NCBI GenBank assembly: GCA_900539655.1
Contig: UQCR01000108.1
Location: forward strand, 1 to 22,987
Length of the DNA stretch: 22,987 nucleotides
Direction of reading: 5' to 3'
From: an uncultured Robinsoniella sp.
GTDB lineage: Bacteria; Bacillota; Clostridia; Lachnospirales; Lachnospiraceae
Positions within the stretch are counted from its first letter, which is position 1. Every line of letters starts with the position of its first letter. Under the pieces are notes generated by a model. The model did not search any database and had not been told where the DNA came from. It worked only from the letters and a program-made list of their open reading frames with translations. The translations under genes and the position numbers were made by a program. Shown piece by piece: positions 1-7,334 of the stretch.

Positions 1-164
1 GTTCTGCGGCAAGCTGACGGAGTCCATATCAGTTTCCCACCCCCATCTTTCCGCACACTACCTATATTACACAAAGCGTCCCTTCCTCAGCTAAACCCAA
101 ATATAAGTCATTTTACAGCCCCCTATAAAACCTTCGCTATAATACTAAAGCATGTTTTAAATAT
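1..164. other. Left-edge non-coding stretch
   Basis: I see no convincing gene here. One plus-strand frame stays open from base 1 to about base 177, but it has no recognisable protein features and is rich in Pro, His and Ile codons. It is probably chance. There is a TATAAT at 138-143 without a good -35, and I would not call it a promoter. No hairpin with a T-run marks the 3' end of the neighbouring acetyltransferase. Confidence 0.5.
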
Positions 165-749
165 TCATCCTAAATGAAGATCGCATATCTGGTGTATTAC
201 ATCCATGCCCAGATCCTGAACCGATCTCACAGGCTGCGGCTTTCTCTGTCCATCATTTAAGGATTTTTCAAACCACATCACATCATGCCATTTTCCAAAT
301 TTATATCCTGTATGGTGATAGACACCCAGAAGTTCAAATCCAAAATGCCGATGGAGACTTTCACTTCTTTCATTTGGATAAGTGACTCCGGCATAGACAT
401 TTCGCATATTCTGCCGTTTTAGAATCTCTAACAAAGTACCGTATAACGCTTTTCCAATGCCCTTTCCCTTAGCTTCTTTATCCACATACACGGACAACTC
501 TGTATTCCACTGATAGGCAGCCCGTTCCATCTGCCGGTGGGCATATGCATATCCACAGATTTTCCCTTCTGCTTCATATACCAGATAGGGATAAAAACTG
601 GCTATTTCCCGGATTCTATCTGCAAATTCGTGAAGAGACGGCATTTCATATTCAAAGGTAATAACAGTATGTTCAATATATGGTCCGTATATTTTAAAAA
701 TGGATTCTGCATCTCCTGGCTCCGCTATCCGTATCTTGTAATCTGTCAT
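165..749 (-). CDS. GNAT N-acetyltransferase, Pat/MnaT-like
   Basis: This is a 194-aa cytoplasmic acetyl-CoA-dependent N-acetyltransferase. The sequence runs from an N-terminal RIAEPGDAESI segment through the acetyl-CoA pyrophosphate-binding loop KGKGIG (residues 94-99). It then has the NERSESLHRHFGF block (126-138) and a GYKFGKWHDVMWFEK tail (148-162). That set is typical of the phosphinothricin/methionine-sulfone/L-amino-acid acetyltransferase branch (COG1247). The frame is open upstream to 821, but the ATG at 749 is preferred. It has a GGAG ribosome site about 7 bases ahead, and a promoter (787-815) lies inside the longer frame. The protein has about 30 residues beyond the usual WFEK end. 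Family membership is clear; the natural acceptor (methionine sulfone/sulfoximine, phosphinothricin or another amine) cannot be told from sequence. It stands alone, divergent from the c-di-GMP gene. Confidence 0.88.
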   Translation of the reverse strand: MTDYKIRIAEPGDAESIFKIYGPYIEHTVITFEYEMPSLHEFADRIREIASFYPYLVYEAEGKICGYAYAHRQMERAAYQWNTELSVYVDKEAKGKGIGKALYGTLLEILKRQNMRNVYAGVTYPNERSESLHRHFGFELLGVYHHTGYKFGKWHDVMWFEKSLNDGQRKPQPVRSVQDLGMDVIHQICDLHLG

Positions 750-786
750 TTTAATCACTCCTGTTCCCAATGGTAAGTCTGGGTTG

Positions 787-815
787 ATTATAATATAGGA
801 AGACATTGAATGCAA
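787..815 (-). promoter_or_regulatory. Sigma-A-type promoter of the acetyltransferase
   Basis: On the minus strand TTGCAT (815-810) is followed by a 17-base spacer and a perfect TATAAT (792-787). The start site would fall near 780, giving a leader of about 30 bases before the ATG at 749. The position also argues against the longer reading frame that begins at 821. Confidence 0.6.
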
Positions 816-854
816 CTGCATATACGGAGGAATTTCCCTATCTTTCTTCTGAAT

Positions 855-882
855 TTGCTTTTTTAATATGATATTTTATGAT
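855..882 (+). promoter_or_regulatory. Possible promoter of the c-di-GMP gene
   Basis: TTGCTT (855-860), a 16-base spacer and TATGAT (877-882) lie in a very AT-rich stretch upstream of the ATG at 961. AT-rich sequence yields such matches easily, so this is weak. The ribosome site of the gene is also weak (GGCAGG, about 10 bases before the ATG). Confidence 0.3.
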
Positions 883-960
883 AAAATAAGAGATAATATT
901 TTCTGTTATTTTTTTACAGCGGGAAAATAAAGCATTTTACATACAAGGCAGGTAAAAGTC

Positions 961-3414
961 ATGAAAAGAAACAAGATACTTATAGTTGACGATATGGAAA
1001 TAAACCGGGCTATTTTGTGCGAGCTCTTCCACATGGATTACGATGTACTGGAGGCGGAAAACGGACTGGAAGCGCTGAATCTTCTGCACCAGCATCAGGA
1101 TAGCATTGCTATCATTCTCCTGGATATTATTATGCCTGTCATGGACGGCTTTCAGGTAATGGAACACCTCCAGTCCGAAGGCATTATGAAGAAAATCCCG
1201 GTTATCCTGATCACTGCTGATACTTATCAGGAAAATGAAATTAAGGCATTGAACCTGGGCGCTTCGGATATTATATTAAAACCTTTTAATGCTCATATCG
1301 TTAAAAAACGTGTGGAAAACAGTATTGAACTTTACCGGCACAAAAATCATTTGGAGGATCTGGTAGAACACCAAACAAAAAAACTAACGGAAACCAATGA
1401 TTTTATTATTGATGCCCTGAGTACCGTAATCGAATACCGCAGCCTGGAATCCGGGCAGCATATAAGACGTATCCGGGTGTTAACAAAAACCCTGGCATCC
1501 TGTGTGCAGCGTGTGTATCCGGAATATAAGCTGACACCACGGCTGATTGATACCATCGCCAGTGCTTCCGCCATGCATGATATCGGTAAGATTGCTATTC
1601 CGGATTCCATCCTGCTAAAACCCGGAAGGTTAACTTCCGATGAATTTGAGGTCATGAAAACCCACACCATAAAGGGTTGTGAAATTCTCCAGACTTTTCA
1701 GCGTATGGACGATAAAGTTTATTTGCATTATTGCTATGATATCTGCCGCTTCCACCATGAACGCTGGGATGGAAAGGGCTATCCGGACGGCCTGAAAGGG
1801 GATGAGATCCCCGTCTGTGCCCAGATTGTATCCATCGCAGATGTTTACGACGCGCTTACAAGCGACCGTGTATACAAACCGGCATACTCCCATGAGGAGG
1901 CCGTTGAAATGATATTAAATTGTGAATGCGGTACATTCTCTGATCAGATGATTACCTGCTTAAAGCAAGTATCCGGCATATTTAAAGAAATAAGCGCCAC
2001 TTATAAGGATGGGGCTATAGAAGATAATATTTCCGCTACTTTTCTTCCGGATCTAACCAAGCTCTCAGATACAACAGTCAAGGACCCTTCCCTAATTGCC
2101 AGAGAATTACAGGAAGCATCTACTGCATTGCAAAAAGAAACCCTGGAGCGGGATGCACTGATTAACGCCATTCCGGGGGGTGTTGCAAAAGTCGCCGTAG
2201 ATGACGAGTTTCGTATACTTCTAGCTTCGGAAGGATTTTATAAATTAACCGGATATACCAGAAATGAATATCACGCTGCTCCCATAGAAGGAAAAGGAAT
2301 CCGGCTGATTCTGGAAGAAGATATTCCCGGTCTGTCCGAATCCATCAGCCAACAAATGAAAGAAGGCGCTCCCATCTCTGTTGAATACCGTATTCGAAAA
2401 AAAGATGGTGGCATTGCCTGGATTGATGTCCATGGCTCAGCAGTGGAAATCGAAGATGGCATTTCCATTGTGCAGGCAGTTTTTATAGATCAGACACTTT
2501 CCAAAAAAACGGAAAATATGTTATTGATGAATGAGGAGCGGTATCGGATCATTGTAGAGCAGGCACAAGATATTATTTTTGAATGGGATATGATAAACAG
2601 TACCATGTATCATTCCCCAGCCTTTGAGAAAAAGTTTAAATATGACCTCCCCATACACGATTTCTGGAAAACCATATGTTCAACAGATATTGTCCATGAA
2701 GACGACAAGAAACACTTTGGGGATTTTAAAGAAATACTTCGCAGCGGGCAGTCACATGCCGAACTGGAATTAAGGATTAAGATGAATACCGGAGAGTACA
2801 TCTGGTGCAGGATCAAAGCAAACGTTATATTTGACCAGAATCATCATCCCATCCGGACTATTGCAACCATATCAGATGTGGACGATTATAAAAAAGAAAA
2901 CGCCCTTTTGGAAAAAATGGCTCAAAAAGACCTGCTGACCGGTATCTATAATAAACTTACCACTGAAAAGTTAATACAGGATTATCTGTCAGCAGAGGGA
3001 AGAGGCAAATGCCATGCGTTGTTTATAATCGATATCGATAACTTTAAGACGGTCAATGATACGTTCGGACATACCATTGGGGATACGGTTCTTCAAAAGA
3101 TCAGCTCCTGCCTGAAATCCAATTTCCGTTCCCAGGATATTATCGGCCGGGCAGGCGGAGATGAATTTGTGGTATTCTTAAAAAATGTGTCTTCGGATGA
3201 CCTGATCTATGAAAAAGCAGAATTGCTCCGGGATGCCCTGCAGAATTTTTCCTTATCTGCCAGTGAAACCTTCCCTATTTCCATCAGTATTGGGATTTCA
3301 CTTTATCCACAAAACGGATGCAAATACTCAGAGTTATTCACAACGGCAGACAAAGCTTTATATAGCTCAAAACGAAATGGTAAAAACCGTTATACTTTTT
3401 ACAGCCAGGGTTAA
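961..3414 (+). CDS. Response regulator with HD-GYP and GGDEF domains (c-di-GMP turnover)
   Basis: This is an 817-aa cytoplasmic signalling protein. Residues 1-125 are a receiver domain with phospho-acceptor D55 in LLDIIMP. Residues ~150-345 are an HD-GYP phosphodiesterase domain with HDIGK (206-210), IPDSILLKPG, and HHERWDGKGYP (265-275) followed by the IADVYDALTSDR block. Two PAS domains follow (~395-515 and ~524-648). The C-terminal GGDEF diguanylate cyclase (~650-815) has an intact GGDEF at 732-736 and an inhibitory-site RSQD at 723-726, at the canonical five-residue distance. As read, the protein could both make and degrade cyclic-di-GMP, with phosphorylation and PAS ligands as inputs. 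HD-GYP placed N-terminal to GGDEF is less common than the reverse order. No cognate kinase is adjacent. No signal peptide or TM segment is seen. A monocistronic unit is likely, since a hairpin follows. Confidence 0.95.
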   Translation: MKRNKILIVDDMEINRAILCELFHMDYDVLEAENGLEALNLLHQHQDSIAIILLDIIMPVMDGFQVMEHLQSEGIMKKIPVILITADTYQENEIKALNLGASDIILKPFNAHIVKKRVENSIELYRHKNHLEDLVEHQTKKLTETNDFIIDALSTVIEYRSLESGQHIRRIRVLTKTLASCVQRVYPEYKLTPRLIDTIASASAMHDIGKIAIPDSILLKPGRLTSDEFEVMKTHTIKGCEILQTFQRMDDKVYLHYCYDICRFHHERWDGKGYPDGLKGDEIPVCAQIVSIADVYDALTSDRVYKPAYSHEEAVEMILNCECGTFSDQMITCLKQVSGIFKEISATYKDGAIEDNISATFLPDLTKLSDTTVKDPSLIARELQEASTALQKETLERDALINAIPGGVAKVAVDDEFRILLASEGFYKLTGYTRNEYHAAPIEGKGIRLILEEDIPGLSESISQQMKEGAPISVEYRIRKKDGGIAWIDVHGSAVEIEDGISIVQAVFIDQTLSKKTENMLLMNEERYRIIVEQAQDIIFEWDMINSTMYHSPAFEKKFKYDLPIHDFWKTICSTDIVHEDDKKHFGDFKEILRSGQSHAELELRIKMNTGEYIWCRIKANVIFDQNHHPIRTIATISDVDDYKKENALLEKMAQKDLLTGIYNKLTTEKLIQDYLSAEGRGKCHALFIIDIDNFKTVNDTFGHTIGDTVLQKISSCLKSNFRSQDIIGRAGGDEFVVFLKNVSSDDLIYEKAELLRDALQNFSLSASETFPISISIGISLYPQNGCKYSELFTTADKALYSSKRNGKNRYTFYSQG

Positions 3415-3452
3415 CCCCTACGCTTTGTAACGGAAAGCCGTCCTGCAAAAAG

Positions 3453-3492
3453 GGAGGCAGATTTCAACAGTGTGTTGATGAAATCTGCCTCC
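3453..3492. terminator. Bidirectional rho-independent terminator
   Basis: A perfect 13-bp stem (3453-3465 with 3480-3492) encloses a 14-base loop between convergent genes. On the minus strand the stem is followed by CTTTTT, a good U-tract for the amidohydrolase transcript. On the plus strand the tail is only moderately T-rich (TCTATTTAATT). It probably serves both genes. Confidence 0.8.
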
Positions 3493-3544
3493 TCTATTTA
3501 ATTGTTATATCTCTTGTGACTATTATTACAGTCTCCATAAATCA

Positions 3545-4702
3545 TTACATATCACCGTTTTTATAGACAACCTCACCATCTATGATTGTGTATAATGTCT
3601 GTGTAAAAATTTCCAGAGGATTCCCGGAAAAGATAACAATATCTGCATCCTTTCCCGGTTTCAGACTGCCTACCCTGTGGGATACCCCGCATATTATTGC
3701 CGGATTAATGGTAATTGCCTTTAATCCTTCTTCCATAGGCAGCCCCTGCTTAACCGAAAGCCCGGCACATAAGGGAAGGTACCGGATCATGGATACCGGA
3801 TGATCGGTTGTAATCGCCACCAGAACTCCATTCTCCTGCAGGATTTTATCCGTCTTAAAACTTAAATTCTCAATTTCTATTTTTGATTTGGAGGTCAAAT
3901 CAGGACCAACAATACAGGGAAAACCGGATTCCACTATTTTTTCTGTAATCAGATGTCCTTCTGTACAATGATCCAGGGTTAGATCCAATCCGTACTCTTT
4001 TGCGATGCGAATTGCCGTCAGTATATCATCAGCTCTGTGAACATGTGCCTTTAAGGGGATCTCTTTACGGAAAACCGGCATCCAGGATTCCATTTGAAAA
4101 TCTTCCTCCTCTAACTCTCCTGCCTCTTTTTTCAGATAATACTGCCGTGCCTGAAATAGTGTTTCCCGAAGGAGAGAAGCAATTCCCATCCTTGTAGCGG
4201 GACATATATCCTTGTCCCCGTAATTCGTCTTGGGATTTTCTCCAAAAGCAATTTTCATTGCTGCCGGCTGCAGGATCACCATGTCATCGATACATCTCCC
4301 ATGAGTTTTCAGGAATGCAAACTGTCCGCCCACCACATTAGAACTGCCAGGCCCTGCCATGACAGACGTAATACCAGCCATAATTGCTTCATGGAATGCC
4401 GGGTCTAACGGATCAATTGCATCCATTGCACGCAGCGCCGGGGTAACGGGATCCGTTACCTCATTGCTGTCATCTCCCATGCTTCCATGCTTTTCTTCTG
4501 TAATTCCAATGTGGCAATGAGATTCAATGATACCGGGCATTACCCAGTTTCCCCCGGCATCTATAATCTCATCCACTCCGCTAAGTGGAAACAGATCTTC
4601 CATGCTTCCCACTTCCACTATTTTACTTCCACTGGTCCGAACGTAGCCATTTTCATATGTCTGGCCTTCCATCGTATGGATTATTCCTTTTATAATTAAC
4701 AA
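3545..4702 (-). CDS. Metal-dependent amidohydrolase (imidazolonepropionase-like, COG1228)
   Basis: This 385-aa protein has the two-part composite fold of amidohydrolases. An N-terminal beta strand segment (LIIKGIIHTMEG) and a C-terminal one (GSLKPGKDADIVIFSGNP, then DGEVVYKNGDM) flank a TIM barrel. Metal-site candidates are the HCH at residues 62-64, H220/H222 (KAHVHRADD), H245 and H250 (LDHCTEGH), and D300 (TTDHP). These form a complete set for a hydrolase of cyclic amides or related C-N bonds. No signal peptide is present. The start codon is TTG (4702-4700), supported by GAGGG about 7 bases upstream; no good ATG lies nearby. The gene follows the mutarotase gene but has its own plausible promoter and is separated from it by a hairpin. 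It may or may not belong to the same pathway. The true substrate is unknown, and the family is notoriously broad. Confidence 0.85.
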   Translation of the reverse strand: MLIIKGIIHTMEGQTYENGYVRTSGSKIVEVGSMEDLFPLSGVDEIIDAGGNWVMPGIIESHCHIGITEEKHGSMGDDSNEVTDPVTPALRAMDAIDPLDPAFHEAIMAGITSVMAGPGSSNVVGGQFAFLKTHGRCIDDMVILQPAAMKIAFGENPKTNYGDKDICPATRMGIASLLRETLFQARQYYLKKEAGELEEEDFQMESWMPVFRKEIPLKAHVHRADDILTAIRIAKEYGLDLTLDHCTEGHLITEKIVESGFPCIVGPDLTSKSKIEIENLSFKTDKILQENGVLVAITTDHPVSMIRYLPLCAGLSVKQGLPMEEGLKAITINPAIICGVSHRVGSLKPGKDADIVIFSGNPLEIFTQTLYTIIDGEVVYKNGDM

Positions 4703-4741
4703 ATAATATCCCTCTTTCTATTGCAAATGCTTTTTATCAAA

Positions 4742-4769
4742 AATATACATGATATATATTCTTTCGCAA
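4742..4769 (-). promoter_or_regulatory. Possible promoter of the amidohydrolase
   Basis: On the minus strand TTGCGA (4769-4764), a 16-base spacer and TATATT (4747-4742) precede the TTG start by about 40 bases. The surroundings are AT-rich, so confidence is limited. Confidence 0.4.
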
Positions 4770-4801
4770 TTATTTGTTATTATTCAAAAATTATCCATTT
4801 T

Positions 4802-4832
4802 TTTAGCAGGGCGTCGATTACGCCCTGCTAAA
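4802..4832 (+). terminator. Terminator-like hairpin pointing against the operon
   Basis: A perfect 13-bp stem (4802-4814 with 4820-4832) with loop CGATT is followed on the plus strand by TGTTTTTT. On the minus strand, where the genes are, the stem is followed by an A-run, not U. It is therefore a textbook terminator only for plus-strand (antisense) transcripts. For the minus-strand message it could act as a 3'-end stabiliser or processing stem behind the mutarotase gene. Confidence 0.6.
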
Positions 4833-4845
4833 TGTTTTTTCATAT

Positions 4846-5169
4846 TTAATCCAAATGATAAACTTCTTCCATCCCGGACCAGAATTCATTCTCTTTCCTG
4901 TCATCCAGGGGCTGCATCAGAGGCTTAACCAAATCCCACCACTTTTGTGTTGCAGGGTCAGCTGCAACTTTTTCCATATCAGCATCGAAGTCTTCTCCCA
5001 CATATTCATAATATGCAAACATGTAGTCTCCTCTTTGATAAATGGAGTAGTTCTGAATATTGCATGCTTTCAGGATTTCATTTACTCCCGGAAGGGGGTT
5101 TGCATGATATGCTTTATACTGTTTTAGACCTTCCGGTTTTATTTTGATCATTTCACCAATTCTTTTCAT
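4846..5169 (-). CDS. L-rhamnose mutarotase family protein (RhaM-like)
   Basis: This 107-aa protein matches the small ferredoxin-like mutarotase family (DUF718/RhaM), which interconverts alpha and beta anomers of L-rhamnose or related 6-deoxy sugars. Family-like positions include H22 in YKAYHANPLPGV (aligned to the catalytic His of E. coli RhaM), NYSIYQ (40-45), W77-W78 in QKWWDLVKPLM, and the C-terminal EEVYHLD. The length equals the E. coli enzyme. The frame is open upstream to 5226, overlapping the previous gene. The ATG at 5169 is chosen because AAGGG sits just before it and homologues begin here. The gene lies 31 bases behind the URO-D-like gene, so co-transcription with the ABC transporter is likely. 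No rhamnose isomerase, kinase or aldolase is nearby, so the true sugar may not be rhamnose. Confidence 0.88.
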   Translation of the reverse strand: MKRIGEMIKIKPEGLKQYKAYHANPLPGVNEILKACNIQNYSIYQRGDYMFAYYEYVGEDFDADMEKVAADPATQKWWDLVKPLMQPLDDRKENEFWSGMEEVYHLD

Positions 5170-5200
5170 GTTTTCCCTTTCTGTATCAATTCTACTCTTC

Positions 5201-6238
5201 TTAATAAATTTTCTGGGCTTCATCAAACAGGGCCTTTATGTTTGCCGGAGGAACATCCGGCATTATCGCTTCATGGCTTGGTGAAATAATTAAGCCAGTT
5301 GGAAAGATGGTTCTTAAGTCTTTTACCTTCCTGCACACTTCCTCCGGTGTTCCATTTACCAGCAGATCCTGAGTATCCACGCCGCCGCAGAAGGAAACCT
5401 TTCCTTCAAATTTTTCTTTCAGGAATTCCGGCTGCATTCCGGCTGCAAGTGCCTGTATTGGATGTACAATATCTACCCCTGCTTCTATTAAATCAGGAAT
5501 GACATCCGCAATAGAACCGCAGGAATGGTAAATGACTTTTAACCCATAACTGTGTGCCTGTTCTACCAGTTTCTTGCACCCGGGTATGATAAACTCTTTT
5601 ACCATTGCCGGAGAAAGCATCAGCCCCCTCTGGCTTCCCATGTCATTGCCGATCAGCACTGCATTTAATTTTCCTTTTGTTGCTTCATAAAAGATTTCAT
5701 TTGCCTTCAAATAGAAATCTACGATCTTATCATTTACTGCTTCATATACTTCGGGATTGGCAATCATATTCATAAGTGCTGTTTCCATTCCAAAGGACGC
5801 ACATGCATCCTGAAAGTGTGCTGACCACATCATACCCAGTACAACTTTTCCCTCTGGTGCAAGCTCTACTCTGCGTCTGCATTCTTCCACATCAATATAT
5901 TTGGCCGGATCCGGCCACTCAAAGAAATCCAGGTCTTCCAGATCTTCTGCATCTTTAAAGCATCCGTCTGCCGTTAAGGTTCGGTCCTCTGCATCCACAT
6001 TTCCATCCATATACCAGTCAAATGCTGCATATATAGCACTTGCCGTTGGGGACTGATAGGGTACTTCTACCGCATAGAAGTCATCTCCCACCGCCAGTTT
6101 TAATTCGTGCATATTTTTTACGCCGTAATATTCGAATAACGCCGGCTGTGCAAAAATATCCGGCATGCCAAGCCATGCCGCCGGTCTGTCTACCGGCTTT
6201 CTGTCTACCGTTGCATAAAAACGTTCTAAACTGTTCAT
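5201..6238 (-). CDS. URO-D superfamily protein, MtaA/CmuA-like
   Basis: This 345-aa cytoplasmic protein has the uroporphyrinogen decarboxylase fold signature (N-terminal RKPVDRPAAW, EPxxM-like barrel segments, C-terminal GLIISPSHEAIMPDVPPAN). It lacks the HemE arginine motif near the N terminus (MRQAGR), so it is very unlikely to make coproporphyrinogen. It has H238-S-C240 (VIYHSCGS) plus C284 (SFCGGVD). This H-x-C...C pattern is the zinc site of corrinoid methyltransferases such as MtaA, MtbA and CmuA. A methyl-transfer role, for example on a methylated sugar or cofactor, is therefore plausible but unproven. No corrinoid-binding protein is encoded in the window. The start ATG has GGAGG 8 bases upstream; an out-of-frame ATG in between is ignored. 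The gene sits between the sugar permease and the mutarotase gene. Confidence 0.85.
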   Translation of the reverse strand: MNSLERFYATVDRKPVDRPAAWLGMPDIFAQPALFEYYGVKNMHELKLAVGDDFYAVEVPYQSPTASAIYAAFDWYMDGNVDAEDRTLTADGCFKDAEDLEDLDFFEWPDPAKYIDVEECRRRVELAPEGKVVLGMMWSAHFQDACASFGMETALMNMIANPEVYEAVNDKIVDFYLKANEIFYEATKGKLNAVLIGNDMGSQRGLMLSPAMVKEFIIPGCKKLVEQAHSYGLKVIYHSCGSIADVIPDLIEAGVDIVHPIQALAAGMQPEFLKEKFEGKVSFCGGVDTQDLLVNGTPEEVCRKVKDLRTIFPTGLIISPSHEAIMPDVPPANIKALFDEAQKIY

Positions 6239-6319
6239 CCTTCATTCCTCCAAATTTACTCTCTTAGTTATACGCAATCCTGTTCCGTGGATTACAGAAT
6301 TCGTACTTTTCTGGCTCCC

Positions 6320-7276
6320 CTACGCCTGGCTTCTCTTCTGGATACTGTTGATAATAACCGCACCAAAGATAACAAGACCCTTAATAACGCTCTGCATATA
6401 CGCATTTACACCTAATAATACCATGCCATTGCTTAATATTCCAACAAATAGTAAACCGATAATGGTACCGCCAAGTTTTCCTTCGCCACCCATCATATTC
6501 GTTCCACCGATGATTGCTCCTGCGATGGTATCCATTTCCCAGCCGTTTGCACAAGTGGGATCACCGGAACGGACTTTGGATGTTAACAACACGCCTGCAA
6601 CACCACAGAGCATAGATGAAATAACGAAAACCATTGTTTTTACTTTTTCAACGTTAATACCGGATAGTCTGGCTGATTCCTGATTTCCGCCTATTGCATA
6701 AATGGATCTGCCAAATGCCGTATATTTCATAATGTAAATAAAGACTGCGTAAAAAATAATCATATAAATAACCAGATAAGGAACCGGACCAATGGAACCG
6801 GATGCTATTTTTCCAAATGAATCTGGAAGTCCGGCAACCGGATATCCACCGGTGATGGTCTGTGCAAGCCCTCTGAATGCCTGCATGAGAGCCAGTGTTA
6901 CCAGAAAGGAGTGGAGCTTTAATTTTGCAGTAACTCCACCGGAGATAAAACCTAACACACCTGCAACTAAAACGGTGAGAATAATTGCAACAGGGATTGG
7001 CATCCCAGCGTTCATCATCATTGCTGCACATACAGAAGCAAATGCTACGATGGAACCTACACTCAAGTCAATATTACCGGTTATAATAATCATTGTCATA
7101 CCAATTGCTACGATGGACTGTATGGAGATCTGTTTTACAATCGTCATTAAATTGGCTGTAGTTAAAAACTTGTCACTGGCAACTGCCATAATAATACACA
7201 TTAAAATCAAAACAAAATACATAATATATTTCATTAAAAATGCTTTTATATCAAAATTTTTTGCTTTCGCATTCAT
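6320..7276 (-). CDS. Sugar ABC transporter permease, RbsC-like
   Basis: This 318-aa inner-membrane protein has about eight to ten hydrophobic segments, beginning at residue ~14. It carries the marks of the ribose/xylose/AI-2 permease family (BPD_transp_2): GNIDLSVGS near residue 67, the cytoplasmic AIGGNQESARLSGINV loop that contacts the ATPase, and AGAIIGGTNMMGGEGKLGGT. It should form the channel for the sugar carried by the upstream binding protein. The frame continues upstream to 7375 into the ATPase gene. The ATG at 7276 has a perfect AGGAGG and is preceded by only 58 bases of spacer. It is followed by 81 bases and the URO-D-like gene. Substrate cannot be read from the permease. Confidence 0.93.
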   Translation of the reverse strand: MNAKAKNFDIKAFLMKYIMYFVLILMCIIMAVASDKFLTTANLMTIVKQISIQSIVAIGMTMIIITGNIDLSVGSIVAFASVCAAMMMNAGMPIPVAIILTVLVAGVLGFISGGVTAKLKLHSFLVTLALMQAFRGLAQTITGGYPVAGLPDSFGKIASGSIGPVPYLVIYMIIFYAVFIYIMKYTAFGRSIYAIGGNQESARLSGINVEKVKTMVFVISSMLCGVAGVLLTSKVRSGDPTCANGWEMDTIAGAIIGGTNMMGGEGKLGGTIIGLLFVGILSNGMVLLGVNAYMQSVIKGLVIFGAVIINSIQKRSQA

Positions 7277-7334
7277 CTTTCTATCCTCCTGAATTTTCCA
7301 TAAACGTGTCTGAAATATTCTTTCATAATCCGCA

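Noticed and set aside
1..177. Open plus-strand frame from base 1, considered as the 3' end of a gene
   Set aside because: No conserved motif, odd amino-acid make-up, and it runs into the 3' end of the acetyltransferase on the other strand.
5201..6238. Calling the URO-D-like gene hemE (heme biosynthesis)
   Set aside because: The N-terminal arginine motif of true uroporphyrinogen decarboxylase is absent, an H-x-C...C motif is present, and no other tetrapyrrole gene is nearby.
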